A DNA stretch of 51,319 nucleotides, taken from an uncultured Fidelibacterota bacterium. GTDB taxonomy: Bacteria; Fidelibacterota; Marinisomatia; Marinisomatales; TCS55. The stretch covers positions 1 to 51,319 of the forward strand of contig CAJVYU010000006.1 of assembly GCA_913009735.1 (NCBI GenBank). The letters run 5' to 3'. The translations under genes were made by a program, and so were the position numbers. The number at the start of each line of letters is the position of its first letter. The stretch's first letter is position 1. Shown here in pieces: positions 17,643 to 26,555 of the stretch. The notes under the pieces are model-generated. The model had not been told where the DNA came from and did no database searches. It saw only the letters and a list, made by a program, of their open reading frames with translations.

Positions 17643-18800
17643 TTATTTTGTTTCCAACGCATTATAAATGTCCGCAATTAAATCTTCAACTGCTTCAATA
17701 CCAATGGACATGCGAATCAGTTCATTTTTTATACCGGAAGCTTCCCTGTCTTCTTTCGACATTCCGGAATGAGATGTCAGCGCTGGTCGCGTTACTAATG
17801 ATTCCACTCCGCCAAGGCTGGGTGCATTAATGAACAATGTTAAGTTTGATATAAACTTGTCTGCTTCCTGAACATCGCCATCAACTTCAAAACTAACCAT
17901 CCCACCAAAACCATCCAATAATGTGGATGCTCTGATATGACTGGAATTACTTTCCAATCCCGGATGGTTTACTTTTCGAATTTTTGGATGTATTTCAAGA
18001 AACTTTGCTATTTCGCGTGAATTATCATTTTGTCTTTCCATACGAAGGGCCAATGTTTTCATTCCGCGATGCATAAGAAAGCATGCATTGGGATTCAATG
18101 AACCGCCTAAATGGTTCAATTTATATTTTATTTTTGTAATCAAATCTTTAGAGCCAATTACTGCACCAGCGACAATGTCTGTATGACCATTTAAATATTT
18201 TGTTGCGCTGTGGAGTGAAAGATCGAAGCCATGTTCAATGGGACGATAATTAATCGGTGTAGCAAATGTATTATCGATCAAAGATAATATATGGTGTTTT
18301 TTGGCAAATGAAACAACTGCATTCAAATCCAATACATTCAACAGTGGATTAGTGATGGTCTCAACATAAATGAGTTTTGTTTCCGGCCGCAGTTTCTCCT
18401 CCCATCCTTGCGAATCGGACGCATCAATAAAATCGCATTCAATACCTAAATCACGAAGATCGTTTGTAATAAATGTGTTGGTTCCACCATACAACGATTT
18501 GTGTGCCAGGAAATGATCCCCTGACTTCAATAATGTCAATAGTGATGCCGAAATTGCCGCCATACCACTGGCACTGACTAAAGCGTCTTCTGCATTTTCC
18601 AACGCAGCTAATTTTTCATGAAGAACAATATGATTCGGTGTATTGTTAAGTCGAATATATTTTATTTCATGGTAATCACCCTGACCTGTGTCTTCAAATG
18701 TGGAAGATTGAAAAATGGGCATATTCACAGCGCCACCGTATTTTTCTTTTGGTTCTCCGGCATGAATCAATTTTGTTTCAATTTTATGCTTTTCTGTCAT
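17643..18800 (-). CDS. Trans-sulfuration PLP enzyme (cystathionine gamma-synthase/lyase family)
   Basis: This 385-residue Cys/Met metabolism PLP enzyme shows the PLP lysine K201 in SATKYLNGH, the pyridine-contacting D176 in LIDNTFATP, SGMAAI near 78-83 and LIYVETITNP at 143-152. Members make or cleave cystathionine or degrade methionine; the exact reaction cannot be fixed from sequence. The YIRLNNTPN segment replaces the common Y-x-R-x-x-NPT, a conservative change. A GGAG lies nine bases before the ATG. No other methionine or cysteine genes are adjacent, and it is probably monocistronic. Confidence 0.88.
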   Translation of the reverse strand: MTEKHKIETKLIHAGEPKEKYGGAVNMPIFQSSTFEDTGQGDYHEIKYIRLNNTPNHIVLHEKLAALENAEDALVSASGMAAISASLLTLLKSGDHFLAHKSLYGGTNTFITNDLRDLGIECDFIDASDSQGWEEKLRPETKLIYVETITNPLLNVLDLNAVVSFAKKHHILSLIDNTFATPINYRPIEHGFDLSLHSATKYLNGHTDIVAGAVIGSKDLITKIKYKLNHLGGSLNPNACFLMHRGMKTLALRMERQNDNSREIAKFLEIHPKIRKVNHPGLESNSSHIRASTLLDGFGGMVSFEVDGDVQEADKFISNLTLFINAPSLGGVESLVTRPALTSHSGMSKEDREASGIKNELIRMSIGIEAVEDLIADIYNALETK

Positions 18801-18934
18801 GAAATTATACTCCGATCGCCAGGGAGAATGTAGCCCTTAAAATAAAAAAGAGCAATGAAGGCAATCGGGTATTGGAGTTTATAATTATTCTTATTATTAT
18901 GTTAGCTAATATTCAATGAACGGAATATAAACAT

Positions 18935-19315
18935 ATGTCAAAAGAAAAGAAATATACAGGCAGTAAAGCCAAAGTTGAGGCTTTAGTTAATAAAATGATC
19001 AAGGATAATATGTATGATCCTAACGATGAAGAACTATGGCTTATTGATGAATATGACAGATTTTCAGCTTTTACAAAACCACTACTAAGTGTATATGAAA
19101 AATATTATGGTAAAGTCTGGGACGATCTAAAGAAACTCAGACGTATGAACATAGGAATCTTTGAAGAGCATTTGGATCATCCGAATTACTACCTGCTGGA
19201 TTTGCTTGTTAGTGATTTTATCAAGAAAACTGTTAAACGAAAAGATCTTAAGTCACCCTTAATGCTGCAGAAATTACAAATTGTCTATATTAATGATAGA
19301 ATTATATTAAACTAA
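18935..19315 (+). CDS. Conserved-looking hypothetical protein, 126 residues
   Basis: I do not recognise this family. The product is charged, predicted cytoplasmic and mostly helical, with an N-terminal basic stretch, a central acidic DEELWLIDEYDRFSAFTKPL segment and a basic C-terminus (KKTVKRKDLK). There is no signal peptide or membrane helix. An ATG with GGAA ten bases upstream and normal codon use support it as a real gene. It is monocistronic and convergent with the cold-shock gene. Confidence 0.6.
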   Translation: MSKEKKYTGSKAKVEALVNKMIKDNMYDPNDEELWLIDEYDRFSAFTKPLLSVYEKYYGKVWDDLKKLRRMNIGIFEEHLDHPNYYLLDLLVSDFIKKTVKRKDLKSPLMLQKLQIVYINDRIILN

Positions 19316-19474
19316 TCTCATTAATTAATTCATTTGCTCCCCCGCGGCCATGTCTGCATTTCATTTCGGCAGGCAGGCGCACAAGTTTGCAATAGTGTAC
19401 ACCTGATAGAAGAATGCTTTAGATTATCCAGCATAAATCGTCTGTCTGTGGCAGGTAAATATTTACATAAAAAA

Positions 19475-19505
19475 AAGCCCCCTCAGCACTTTGCGAGGAG
19501 GCTTT
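19475..19505 (-). terminator. Rho-independent terminator of the cold-shock gene
   Basis: On the minus strand AAAGCCTCCTC pairs with GAGGGGGCTTT, with one G-U wobble, followed by a T run. It lies about 30 bp downstream of the csp stop codon. Confidence 0.85.
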
Positions 19506-19534
19506 CCACTGAATTTTAACAGATGTGAAATAGA

Positions 19535-19732
19535 CTAGTCTATAATCTCAACGTTTTCAGCTTTCGGTCCTTTTTCTCCTTCAACGACTTCAAAAGACAC
19601 TTTGTCACCTTCCTTGATATAAATCCCTGGGGCTATACCACTGGAATGAACAAAATAGTCTTTACCATCGTCACCGGATATGAAACCGTAGTTCTTATTT
19701 CTATTAAAGAACTTTACTGTACCGTCTTGCAT
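19535..19732 (-). CDS. Cold-shock domain protein (CspA family)
   Basis: This 65-residue single cold-shock domain protein binds single-stranded RNA or DNA and acts as an RNA chaperone. The RNP1-like motif KNYGFI and the RNP2-like motif DYFVHSS are present, as are TVKFFN at the start and EKGPKAENV at the end. It is monocistronic with its own terminator. The AT-rich leader of about 200 bp before the next plus-strand gene could hold temperature-responsive structure, as in other csp genes, but no specific element was identified. Confidence 0.95.
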   Translation of the reverse strand: MQDGTVKFFNRNKNYGFISGDDGKDYFVHSSGIAPGIYIKEGDKVSFEVVEGEKGPKAENVEIID

Positions 19733-19956
19733 GATTTCCTCATAGTTGTTAATAAATAGAGCTTTTTAACTTACTTTTATAAGCTATAAGCAACACAATT
19801 TAAAAAATTTATATAAAGATGACTAATAAAAGATTCTATTTTTTAATTGGAGTCATTTTACGATATTCAAGACGGAGAAAGCATACCATATAATACGGAT
19901 GAAGACTGGATTGAATATGGTTAACTTCCCTTCGAGTATTTTCAAGGAGTATTTTT

Positions 19957-20340
19957 ATGAAACCAATTATTCTTGTTGGAACAGGAACTATTACGCTATC
20001 TCTTATCCTATATTCCCTGGGTATGATTTTAGCATTGAAAAAGCAATTAATTACGAAAAAGATTGTTTTGCTGCTAACCACCGGCCTTGTTTTTGAAGTG
20101 ATCGCAGTCAGTTGCATGGCTATAGGATCTACACAACCCATTACAACACCTCATGGTTTAATTGGATTAGCAGGAGTTTTAATTATGATCAGCATTGTTT
20201 TATTGAGTTGGAATTCCATTAAGTCGCATCAAGAAAGCAGTCCTCTGACAGGTAGGTTATATTATTATTATATGTTAGCTTATGTTTTCTGGGTAATTGC
20301 ATATTTTACCGGTGCGTTTGTTGGTATGAGTAATACATAA
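19957..20340 (+). CDS. Four-helix membrane protein, HsmA/TIGR03987-like
   Basis: The 127-residue inner-membrane protein has four hydrophobic helices (about 5-28, 37-57, 66-85 and 104-122). The pattern GLVFEVIAVSCMAIGS, then TPHGLIGLAGVLIMI and a final AYFTGAFVGM, resembles the small HsmA-like family (TIGR03987), whose role is poorly defined. A strong AAGGAG lies eight bases upstream. It precedes the M16 protease gene by 14 bp, so they may share a transcript, though a functional link is not evident. Confidence 0.6.
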   Translation: MKPIILVGTGTITLSLILYSLGMILALKKQLITKKIVLLLTTGLVFEVIAVSCMAIGSTQPITTPHGLIGLAGVLIMISIVLLSWNSIKSHQESSPLTGRLYYYYMLAYVFWVIAYFTGAFVGMSNT

Positions 20341-20354
20341 CTCCGGACGTTATT

Positions 20355-22922
20355 GTGAGATGTTTTTTCATTATAATTAAATATTTAAAAAGTATTATTT
20401 ACTTACTTTTTGTTTCCATTAGTGTCGGGAACTCCTTCCCTTCCGGAATCTCTATCCATCGTTTAAACAACGGTATGGACATCATTCTGCTCGAAAACAG
20501 ATCACTGCCTATGGTCGGAGCAAATATGGTTGTTAAAACCGGTTCTGCTTACGAAACCAATGCCACCAGCGGGATGAGTCATATGCTGGAACATCTGCTT
20601 TTTAACGGTACAACCTCTCGCACACAAAAAAAACTTTATGATGATGCAGATCGGATAGGCGCGTACAATAATGCCAACACCGGTGAATATTATACCAATT
20701 TCATGATGGTCACTCCTGCGGAACACATTCAGGCCGGGATGGCGATCCAAGCGGATATGCTGTTTCGTTCAATTTTACCGGAAGAAAAATATGAAAAAGA
20801 AAAAGGGATTGTGTTGGAAGAGATCGCCCAAAGTCTGTCGCGCCCGGAAACCCAGATCGAACGGGATATTCAATCCATTTTGTACCAGGGTCATTCTTTA
20901 TCTTTACCGACATTAGGGACCTATTCCACTATTCAATCTTTACCATTAGAACAAGTCCGCCAATTTTATAAAGAAAATTACGTTCCAAATAATATGATCT
21001 TAAGTGTCATTGGGAATTTTAATTCAACTGAAATGCTGGATTGGATCAAAGACATTTATGGAAAACCCGGACCCGGAAGAGTCCTTCACCCGAAAGATGC
21101 TGATTTTAAGACGGGTTTTGATACACCCGATTTTACTACAGGTGAACTATATCACCGCTCCCATTCCGATTCTACTACATTGATACATTTAGCATTTGTT
21201 TTGCCAAATAATCCTGTCCCGGGATTTTTCGATTTAATGGAAGAAGTTCTTTCATCTAAAATTGAAAATTTACAAACAAACGCCAATAAAAGATTCAGTA
21301 CAAATATTCAATCGATATATCCTGATATTAGACTTTCACCTGTTGGGAATTTCCTGATCCTTAAAGTAACTGTTGAGTCCGATGATAACTTGGATATGAT
21401 CGTTTCTTTTTTAAGTAATGCAGTTCACGGATTGAAATTTTCTATGAAAAAAGAATCCGTGACTGCCTTTGCAACCGCAGAAAAAACTGCTTTCTATAAA
21501 AGTTTGGAAAAACCACATATGTTTGGCATTTACAATGCTCACATTTTTGCCCAAAAAGGAATCGATGGGTTTTTATCATCTTTTAATTCGAAATTGTACC
21601 AAAAAGCATCAGATTCATTGAAAATATTTAAGATCCCCAACAATCCAACTGTAATCATCCATCATCCTATGGATTCTAGTGGAAGAGAAACAAACAGCCT
21701 GACGGCTCCACAATTATTCGATTATGACGGAACAGGAACAACGCTTATTGTAAAGCAGAATTCTGCCAGTCCCCTTCTAGCAATCCACTATTTATTCAAA
21801 CACAAAGCCCGATTAGAAAGGGAATTCGGAAAAGATGCAGCGAAGGTTTTGCATGATTGTTTTAACCAACGAATGAAGTCCGGTAATGCTAAAAAGAAAA
21901 GTGCCCGGTTTGGACTTTCATTTAAGGTGAATGATAATCCGTTTATTCCCATGGATGACATTTATCTCCATGATGATTTTGGCTATATCCGCGTGGAAGG
22001 ACTGGCGGATGATTTTAAAGGTGTCATTGATTTTCTTAACTCGTCATTCACGGATTTTATACCCACAAGGGATGAGTTCACCAAAGCCACATCTTCTTCA
22101 CATGGCAGTTTGGGTAGAATGAGGCGAAAAAATAAAGCCAAAGAAAAATTCAATAAACTGGTGGATAAACAAATTTATGAAAAGAGTGAAAGCGAAAGTG
22201 TTCAACCGGAACTTACTTATGAATCATTACTCGCTTTTGCAAAATCATACTGGACCCCAGAAAACCTTATACTATCCGTTGTCTCGCCTGAAAACCACGA
22301 ATCAGTTCAAACGATGTTTGCCGATTTTGGATATTTTCGAAATATAGATTCAGAGCCAGCATATGTTAATATTTATCAATTGAATTCTGAATCCATTTCT
22401 ATTGAAGAAAATGGTGGTGGTGCGCAATCGTATCTTTTTTGGGGATTCATTAAGGAAATTAATCCTGCAGATAAACCAGCATTAACAGCCCTTTCTTTAA
22501 TTCTATCAAACAAAATTGTATTTGATATTCGGGAAAAACAGGGAATGGCTTATAGAATGCATGCTGGAATTTCCGTTAAGAAAAATAAAGCATTATTCTC
22601 CATCAATTTTGGGACGCGACCGGAAAATGTGGATGAGCTCATATCTCAATTCCCGGGATTTTTCTCCATTGACATGCTTACAGATGTGGATAAGATCACA
22701 CTGGAAAAATCTGTCAATATGTACTTGGGACGAATGATGTTCCGACGACTCTCCAGCATTAATCAAGCTTACTATCTGGGTTATTCGCAATATTATGAAA
22801 ATGATTTAAACGCGGATGCCCAATTTCTCGATAGCATAAAAACGGTTACATTAGATGATATTAATCGTGTTGCAAAAAAATATATGATTGTAAAAAATCC
22901 GGTTTCCATCATCGTTCGGTAA
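20355..22922 (+). CDS. M16 family zinc metalloprotease (pitrilysin type)
   Basis: The 855-residue secreted or periplasmic protease is made of two M16 halves. The inverted zinc motif HMLEH at residues 76-80 (H76, E79, H80) and the distal glutamate in IVLEE (155-156) are intact in the N-terminal half. The C-terminal half (about 460-855) lacks the motif, as usual for the non-catalytic partner, and keeps EKQGMAYRMHAGIS-type features. Translation is read from GTG at 20355, because only this start gives the hydrophobic signal segment (residues 10-28); no in-frame ATG precedes the conserved domain. It is followed by an M1-like peptidase lipoprotein. Confidence 0.88.
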   Translation: MRCFFIIIKYLKSIIYLLFVSISVGNSFPSGISIHRLNNGMDIILLENRSLPMVGANMVVKTGSAYETNATSGMSHMLEHLLFNGTTSRTQKKLYDDADRIGAYNNANTGEYYTNFMMVTPAEHIQAGMAIQADMLFRSILPEEKYEKEKGIVLEEIAQSLSRPETQIERDIQSILYQGHSLSLPTLGTYSTIQSLPLEQVRQFYKENYVPNNMILSVIGNFNSTEMLDWIKDIYGKPGPGRVLHPKDADFKTGFDTPDFTTGELYHRSHSDSTTLIHLAFVLPNNPVPGFFDLMEEVLSSKIENLQTNANKRFSTNIQSIYPDIRLSPVGNFLILKVTVESDDNLDMIVSFLSNAVHGLKFSMKKESVTAFATAEKTAFYKSLEKPHMFGIYNAHIFAQKGIDGFLSSFNSKLYQKASDSLKIFKIPNNPTVIIHHPMDSSGRETNSLTAPQLFDYDGTGTTLIVKQNSASPLLAIHYLFKHKARLEREFGKDAAKVLHDCFNQRMKSGNAKKKSARFGLSFKVNDNPFIPMDDIYLHDDFGYIRVEGLADDFKGVIDFLNSSFTDFIPTRDEFTKATSSSHGSLGRMRRKNKAKEKFNKLVDKQIYEKSESESVQPELTYESLLAFAKSYWTPENLILSVVSPENHESVQTMFADFGYFRNIDSEPAYVNIYQLNSESISIEENGGGAQSYLFWGFIKEINPADKPALTALSLILSNKIVFDIREKQGMAYRMHAGISVKKNKALFSINFGTRPENVDELISQFPGFFSIDMLTDVDKITLEKSVNMYLGRMMFRRLSSINQAYYLGYSQYYENDLNADAQFLDSIKTVTLDDINRVAKKYMIVKNPVSIIVR

Positions 22923-22930
22923 CAAATTTA

Positions 22931-22963
22931 AACCTTGCGTGGATTTAGAACCTTCGCAAGGTT
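22931..22963. repeat. AACCTTGCG / CGCAAGGTT hairpin
   Basis: A perfect 9-bp inverted repeat between the M16 and M1 genes, ending 16 bases before the M1 start codon. It shares its stem with the hairpin at 16186-16236 and may act as a terminator or processing site between the two genes. Confidence 0.6.
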
Positions 22964-22979
22964 ATTATTAGGAAAACTC

Positions 22980-25049
22980 ATGAAACACATTTTTATTTTT
23001 TCATTTCTATTTTTTATCTCATGCGGTAATACGAACGTATTCGTTGTGGAATTTGAGTCCCATGATATTCAGTTAAATATCCGTGTATCAGATCACTATG
23101 CTGATCTTTCCGATAGCGGTACCATGAAGGTCAACCGGGGATTGAATCTGTTCACCTTAAACGGGACAGTCCGGATTCACGCTTTTAAAATCGATGATAC
23201 TCCAACGTCTTATCAGTTATTCTTATCAAATGAATCCGAAAAATTACCGGACTATTTAAAAGAAATTTTCCCAATTGATAAAACACAGGATGAGGTCCAA
23301 CTCATCGTATTTCACTCAAAAATTCCCGGACAAGTGCGGTTTTCGATTTCCTATTCAGGAGAATTTTACGAGAAAGTTGAAGATATCCGTTTTTCCAATG
23401 AGAATGTTGGACGGGAAGTAGCCGCCACCATTTCAGAAAAAGGCGCGTATTTCAGCCCTGCGGCAACTTATTATCCAACCGGGAAGGATTCCCTGGCCAG
23501 TTTCAAACTCACTGCTAGCATCCCGGAAAGCTGGGAATCCATTAGCAATGGAAATCGGTTATCCAACAAAATCATTAATGGGCGAAAAGTCCAATCATGG
23601 GGTAATCCTTTTAAAAATAACGGTAATATGTTCATGGCGGCGCCATTTATAACTAAATCAACTTGGGTGGAGGATATCGAAGTAGCCTGCTATTTTTTTG
23701 AAGCAGACACCGGACTTTTTGACCAGTATCTTCCGGCCACAGCAGAATATATTCAACAATATTCTGAATTAATTGGTCCTTATCCATATAAACGGTTTAC
23801 GGTGGTGGAAAATTTCTTTCCCACTGGATACGGTATGCCGGCATGGACATTGCTTGGGCAACAGGTCATCCGCCTGCCTTTTATTGTCTATACTTCACTT
23901 GGGCACGAGGTGCTACATAACTGGTGGGGTAACAGTGTTTACGCAGATTATAACCGGGGAAATTGGTGCGAATCGGCTACAGTCTATGGCGCAGATTATC
24001 GCTACAAACTTCAGCGAAGCCCTGAAGCGGCCAAAACTTACCGGAAAAATATATTAAAGCAATATGTTAATTATGTAACGGAAGAAAATGATTTCCCCAT
24101 AAGAGAATTCATCAATCGAACCAGCCCCGAAACCCGAACCATCGGCTACAACAAGGCCATGATGGTGTACCACATGATCGAGGAAGAAATAGGGACGGAG
24201 CCATTTTTTGATGCATGGAAAAAAATATATACCAAATACCAGGGTCAGAAAATTTCCTGGGAAGAATGGATCGCTACTTTCGAAGAAACATCCGGGAAGA
24301 ATTTGAGCCACATTCTTCCCCAATGGATTGATCAGGATGGCGCACCGATTTTGGACATGCAGATTGATAGCGTAAATGAGAAAACCATCCATTTCACTCT
24401 CATGGAAAAGAGCAGGCAAAATTACCGTTTGGAAGTTCCAATTCAATTTGATAATGGATTCGATACAACCGTTGTCTTGAATTCACCGTTTACATCCTAC
24501 TCAATGAACCTGCCCAACGGAGCTGCCGCCATATCAGTTGATCCTGAGCTTCATCTATTCCGCAGGCTTTTCCCTGAAGAAATTGAACCGATCCTTTCCG
24601 CAACATTAGGAAATAAGAATAAACTTTTTTTTGCGGATGAAGGAACTGAATTATTTAAACAGTTTGGAGATAATATCACTGAAAGTGATGTGGCAGTACA
24701 ATCGCTTTACGAAATTGATTCATCTGATAAAAGCGGACTTCCGGTCATTTTAAATGCAAAGGAATCGGTCAATTATATTTCTGATCGCATTGAAATAATT
24801 GCTGATTCCATTTCTATTGCAGGAAAAAAATATCCCATAGCTGGACATACTTTTATCTTAACCGGGCAAAACTGGAAAGGATTTAAGAATGTGCTCATTA
24901 TATTCTCTAATGATGTTGAATCTCTTCCACGAATAGGTCAATTGATCCCCCATTACGGGAAATATTCTTACCTCGTTTTTAAGGGAACGAAAAATGTGGG
25001 AAAAGGACAATGGGAAGTGACCGAATCGCCGTTGAAAAAAAGTTTTTAA
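22980..25049 (+). CDS. M1-like zinc peptidase, predicted lipoprotein
   Basis: The 689-residue product starts at the ATG at 22980. An upstream extension is possible in frame but would run through the hairpin and lose the signal peptide. The signal ends in FFISC, a lipobox, so it is probably a lipoprotein. The gluzincin motif is HEVLHNWWGNSV, with H309, E310, H313 and E331 as likely zinc ligands and base. Two departures from classic M1 aminopeptidases stand out: the second-histidine-to-glutamate spacing is 17 instead of 18 residues, and the GxMEN exopeptidase motif is replaced by GMPAW. It may cleave differently from an aminopeptidase. It follows the M16 protease, suggesting joint peptide degradation in the envelope. 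Confidence 0.82.
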   Translation: MKHIFIFSFLFFISCGNTNVFVVEFESHDIQLNIRVSDHYADLSDSGTMKVNRGLNLFTLNGTVRIHAFKIDDTPTSYQLFLSNESEKLPDYLKEIFPIDKTQDEVQLIVFHSKIPGQVRFSISYSGEFYEKVEDIRFSNENVGREVAATISEKGAYFSPAATYYPTGKDSLASFKLTASIPESWESISNGNRLSNKIINGRKVQSWGNPFKNNGNMFMAAPFITKSTWVEDIEVACYFFEADTGLFDQYLPATAEYIQQYSELIGPYPYKRFTVVENFFPTGYGMPAWTLLGQQVIRLPFIVYTSLGHEVLHNWWGNSVYADYNRGNWCESATVYGADYRYKLQRSPEAAKTYRKNILKQYVNYVTEENDFPIREFINRTSPETRTIGYNKAMMVYHMIEEEIGTEPFFDAWKKIYTKYQGQKISWEEWIATFEETSGKNLSHILPQWIDQDGAPILDMQIDSVNEKTIHFTLMEKSRQNYRLEVPIQFDNGFDTTVVLNSPFTSYSMNLPNGAAAISVDPELHLFRRLFPEEIEPILSATLGNKNKLFFADEGTELFKQFGDNITESDVAVQSLYEIDSSDKSGLPVILNAKESVNYISDRIEIIADSISIAGKKYPIAGHTFILTGQNWKGFKNVLIIFSNDVESLPRIGQLIPHYGKYSYLVFKGTKNVGKGQWEVTESPLKKSF

Positions 25050-25474
25050 CTTTGCACTATAGAAACCGGAATCAAAAGGAGATGATAAACTTTATTCTCC
25101 TTTTATATTTTTAGGAAAAAAAAGATTCCCGATTCTGCTATTTTTTCTAATTAGATTACCTTTATTGCAGTGTCTGTTATTCTTCAACCTTGTGGTGTGA
25201 ATTCCGGTCGGATTTCCAACTAATGTAGAACGGCAAATCAATTTATCAGGCTAAATCACAAAACCTTGCATTTTTATTATTTAACGTCATAAGCTGCCCA
25301 TATCCAACGTAATATCTTGACCTATGAATGATTGTTGATTATTTTATCTAGTATGATAATACATATTAATATTTGAATCGGGCACTTATCTTTCCAATTC
25401 AAGAATACGACTCTTTATCATAAAAAGCATAAATAGTCAGGTAAAAACAACAATAATAGAAAAAGGAGTGTAAC
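25050..25474. other. Intergenic region with terminator, then promoter region of the surface operon
   Basis: This holds the terminator after the M1 gene (25074-25104) and then about 350 bp of AT-rich DNA with no recognisable gene or RNA. The distal end carries AAAAGGAG just before the next start. Confidence 0.5.
25074..25112 (+). terminator. Terminator after the M1 peptidase gene
   Basis: AAAAGGAG (25074-25081) and CTCCTTTT (25097-25104) form an 8-bp stem, followed by ATATTTTTA. Confidence 0.7.
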
Positions 25475-26497
25475 TTGAAGAATATGTTAAAAATTTTCTT
25501 TATCGTCGGACTAGGAATGAGTTATATATTTGCACAATCCTTGCCTTTTTCAGAGGATTTCGAAGATGGTGATGTGAGTGAGTGGCAACTTTACCGAGCA
25601 GGTGAAGAAGCACTTCAAGCTGTGGATATGTCTACGGCACCTGCGGTTCTCTTTAATGGTGGAAGCAAAGTAGGGTATTTACAGGATAGCGACGCCTCTT
25701 ATTCGGGAGCTGCCATTGCCTTGGTGGGAGAAACCACTGATCAAAACTATACGATTGACGGTGATGTTTATGTTTATCGAAACCACTCCGGAGGTTCTGC
25801 TTATACAGGTTTAGTTGTTTATGCAGACTCTTCGGCAGGATATTATGTCAAACTGGTTGCAGACTTTGATGGTGATAATCGATTCCGTCTATACAACAAC
25901 CAAATGGACCAGAACTTTCAGTACACATTCTCATATAGTATCGACGCTTCGGATGTTGATACCTCTGAAGGTTGGCATCATATGGCCGTAAAAGTTGAAA
26001 CATTAGACGACGGCACGACTGAATACACATGCTATTATGACGGTCAGAACCTCGGTTCCTATATTGACGATGGTGATGATAGAGCTGCCAGTGGACAGTA
26101 TGGCGTTTATGCCTTCCAAATGGATGGTGTAGATGGAATTGCCGGGTATTATGACAATATCGTTGTGACATCTGACGCGGAACTTGCCATTGATCCATTT
26201 GATAATCCTGAGATACCAAAATCTATTTCACTAAACCAAAACTACCCCAATCCATTTAATCCAACGACAACCATTTCCTTTGATTTAAACCAGAGGACAA
26301 ACATATCGTTAGATATTTTCAACTTAAATGGTCAATTCATAATAAATCTCGTCAGCGGAAACTATGGACCGAAACATTATTCTGTCATTTGGAATGGAAA
26401 AAATAATCGTGGCCGGGTTGTACCGGCAGGTATGTACTTGTACACCCTATCCAATGGTTCTGAAAGAGTTTCCCAAAAAATGCTTTTCCTCAAATAA
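25475..26497 (+). CDS. Secreted jelly-roll (LamG/concanavalin-like) protein with C-terminal sorting domain
   Basis: The 340-residue product has a signal peptide (1-20, ending IFAQS), a beta-sandwich domain of the laminin-G/concanavalin type (about 22-230, opening with the typical EDFEDGDVSEW and closing with AGYYDNIVV), and a C-terminal sorting domain (about 250-340) with YPNPFNPTTTISFDL and a final KMLFLK. Such domains commonly bind carbohydrate or other surface ligands; no catalytic residues are evident. The start is a TTG: AAGGAG lies six bases before it, while the next ATG is 15 bases from that site. It opens the 25.5-34.3 kb surface operon, although a hairpin separates it from the receptor gene. 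Confidence 0.8.
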   Translation: MKNMLKIFFIVGLGMSYIFAQSLPFSEDFEDGDVSEWQLYRAGEEALQAVDMSTAPAVLFNGGSKVGYLQDSDASYSGAAIALVGETTDQNYTIDGDVYVYRNHSGGSAYTGLVVYADSSAGYYVKLVADFDGDNRFRLYNNQMDQNFQYTFSYSIDASDVDTSEGWHHMAVKVETLDDGTTEYTCYYDGQNLGSYIDDGDDRAASGQYGVYAFQMDGVDGIAGYYDNIVVTSDAELAIDPFDNPEIPKSISLNQNYPNPFNPTTTISFDLNQRTNISLDIFNLNGQFIINLVSGNYGPKHYSVIWNGKNNRGRVVPAGMYLYTLSNGSERVSQKMLFLK

Positions 26498-26508
26498 ACA
26501 TCCAGAGT

Positions 26509-26548
26509 AAGAAGTGGGTGCAGTTATTCTATAATGCGCCCACTTCTT
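26509..26548 (+). terminator. 13-bp hairpin between the jelly-roll and receptor genes
   Basis: AAGAAGTGGGTGC pairs with GCGCCCACTTCTT (one G-U wobble). The stem ends eight bases before the receptor start codon and occupies the place where its ribosome site should be. It may be an intrinsic terminator with a weak T run, or an attenuator of the downstream genes. Confidence 0.6.
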
Positions 26549-26555
26549 GAACTTT

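Noticed and set aside
19334-19519. A 61-codon plus-strand frame after the 126-residue gene
   Set aside because: It runs through the cold-shock terminator and lacks a ribosome site.
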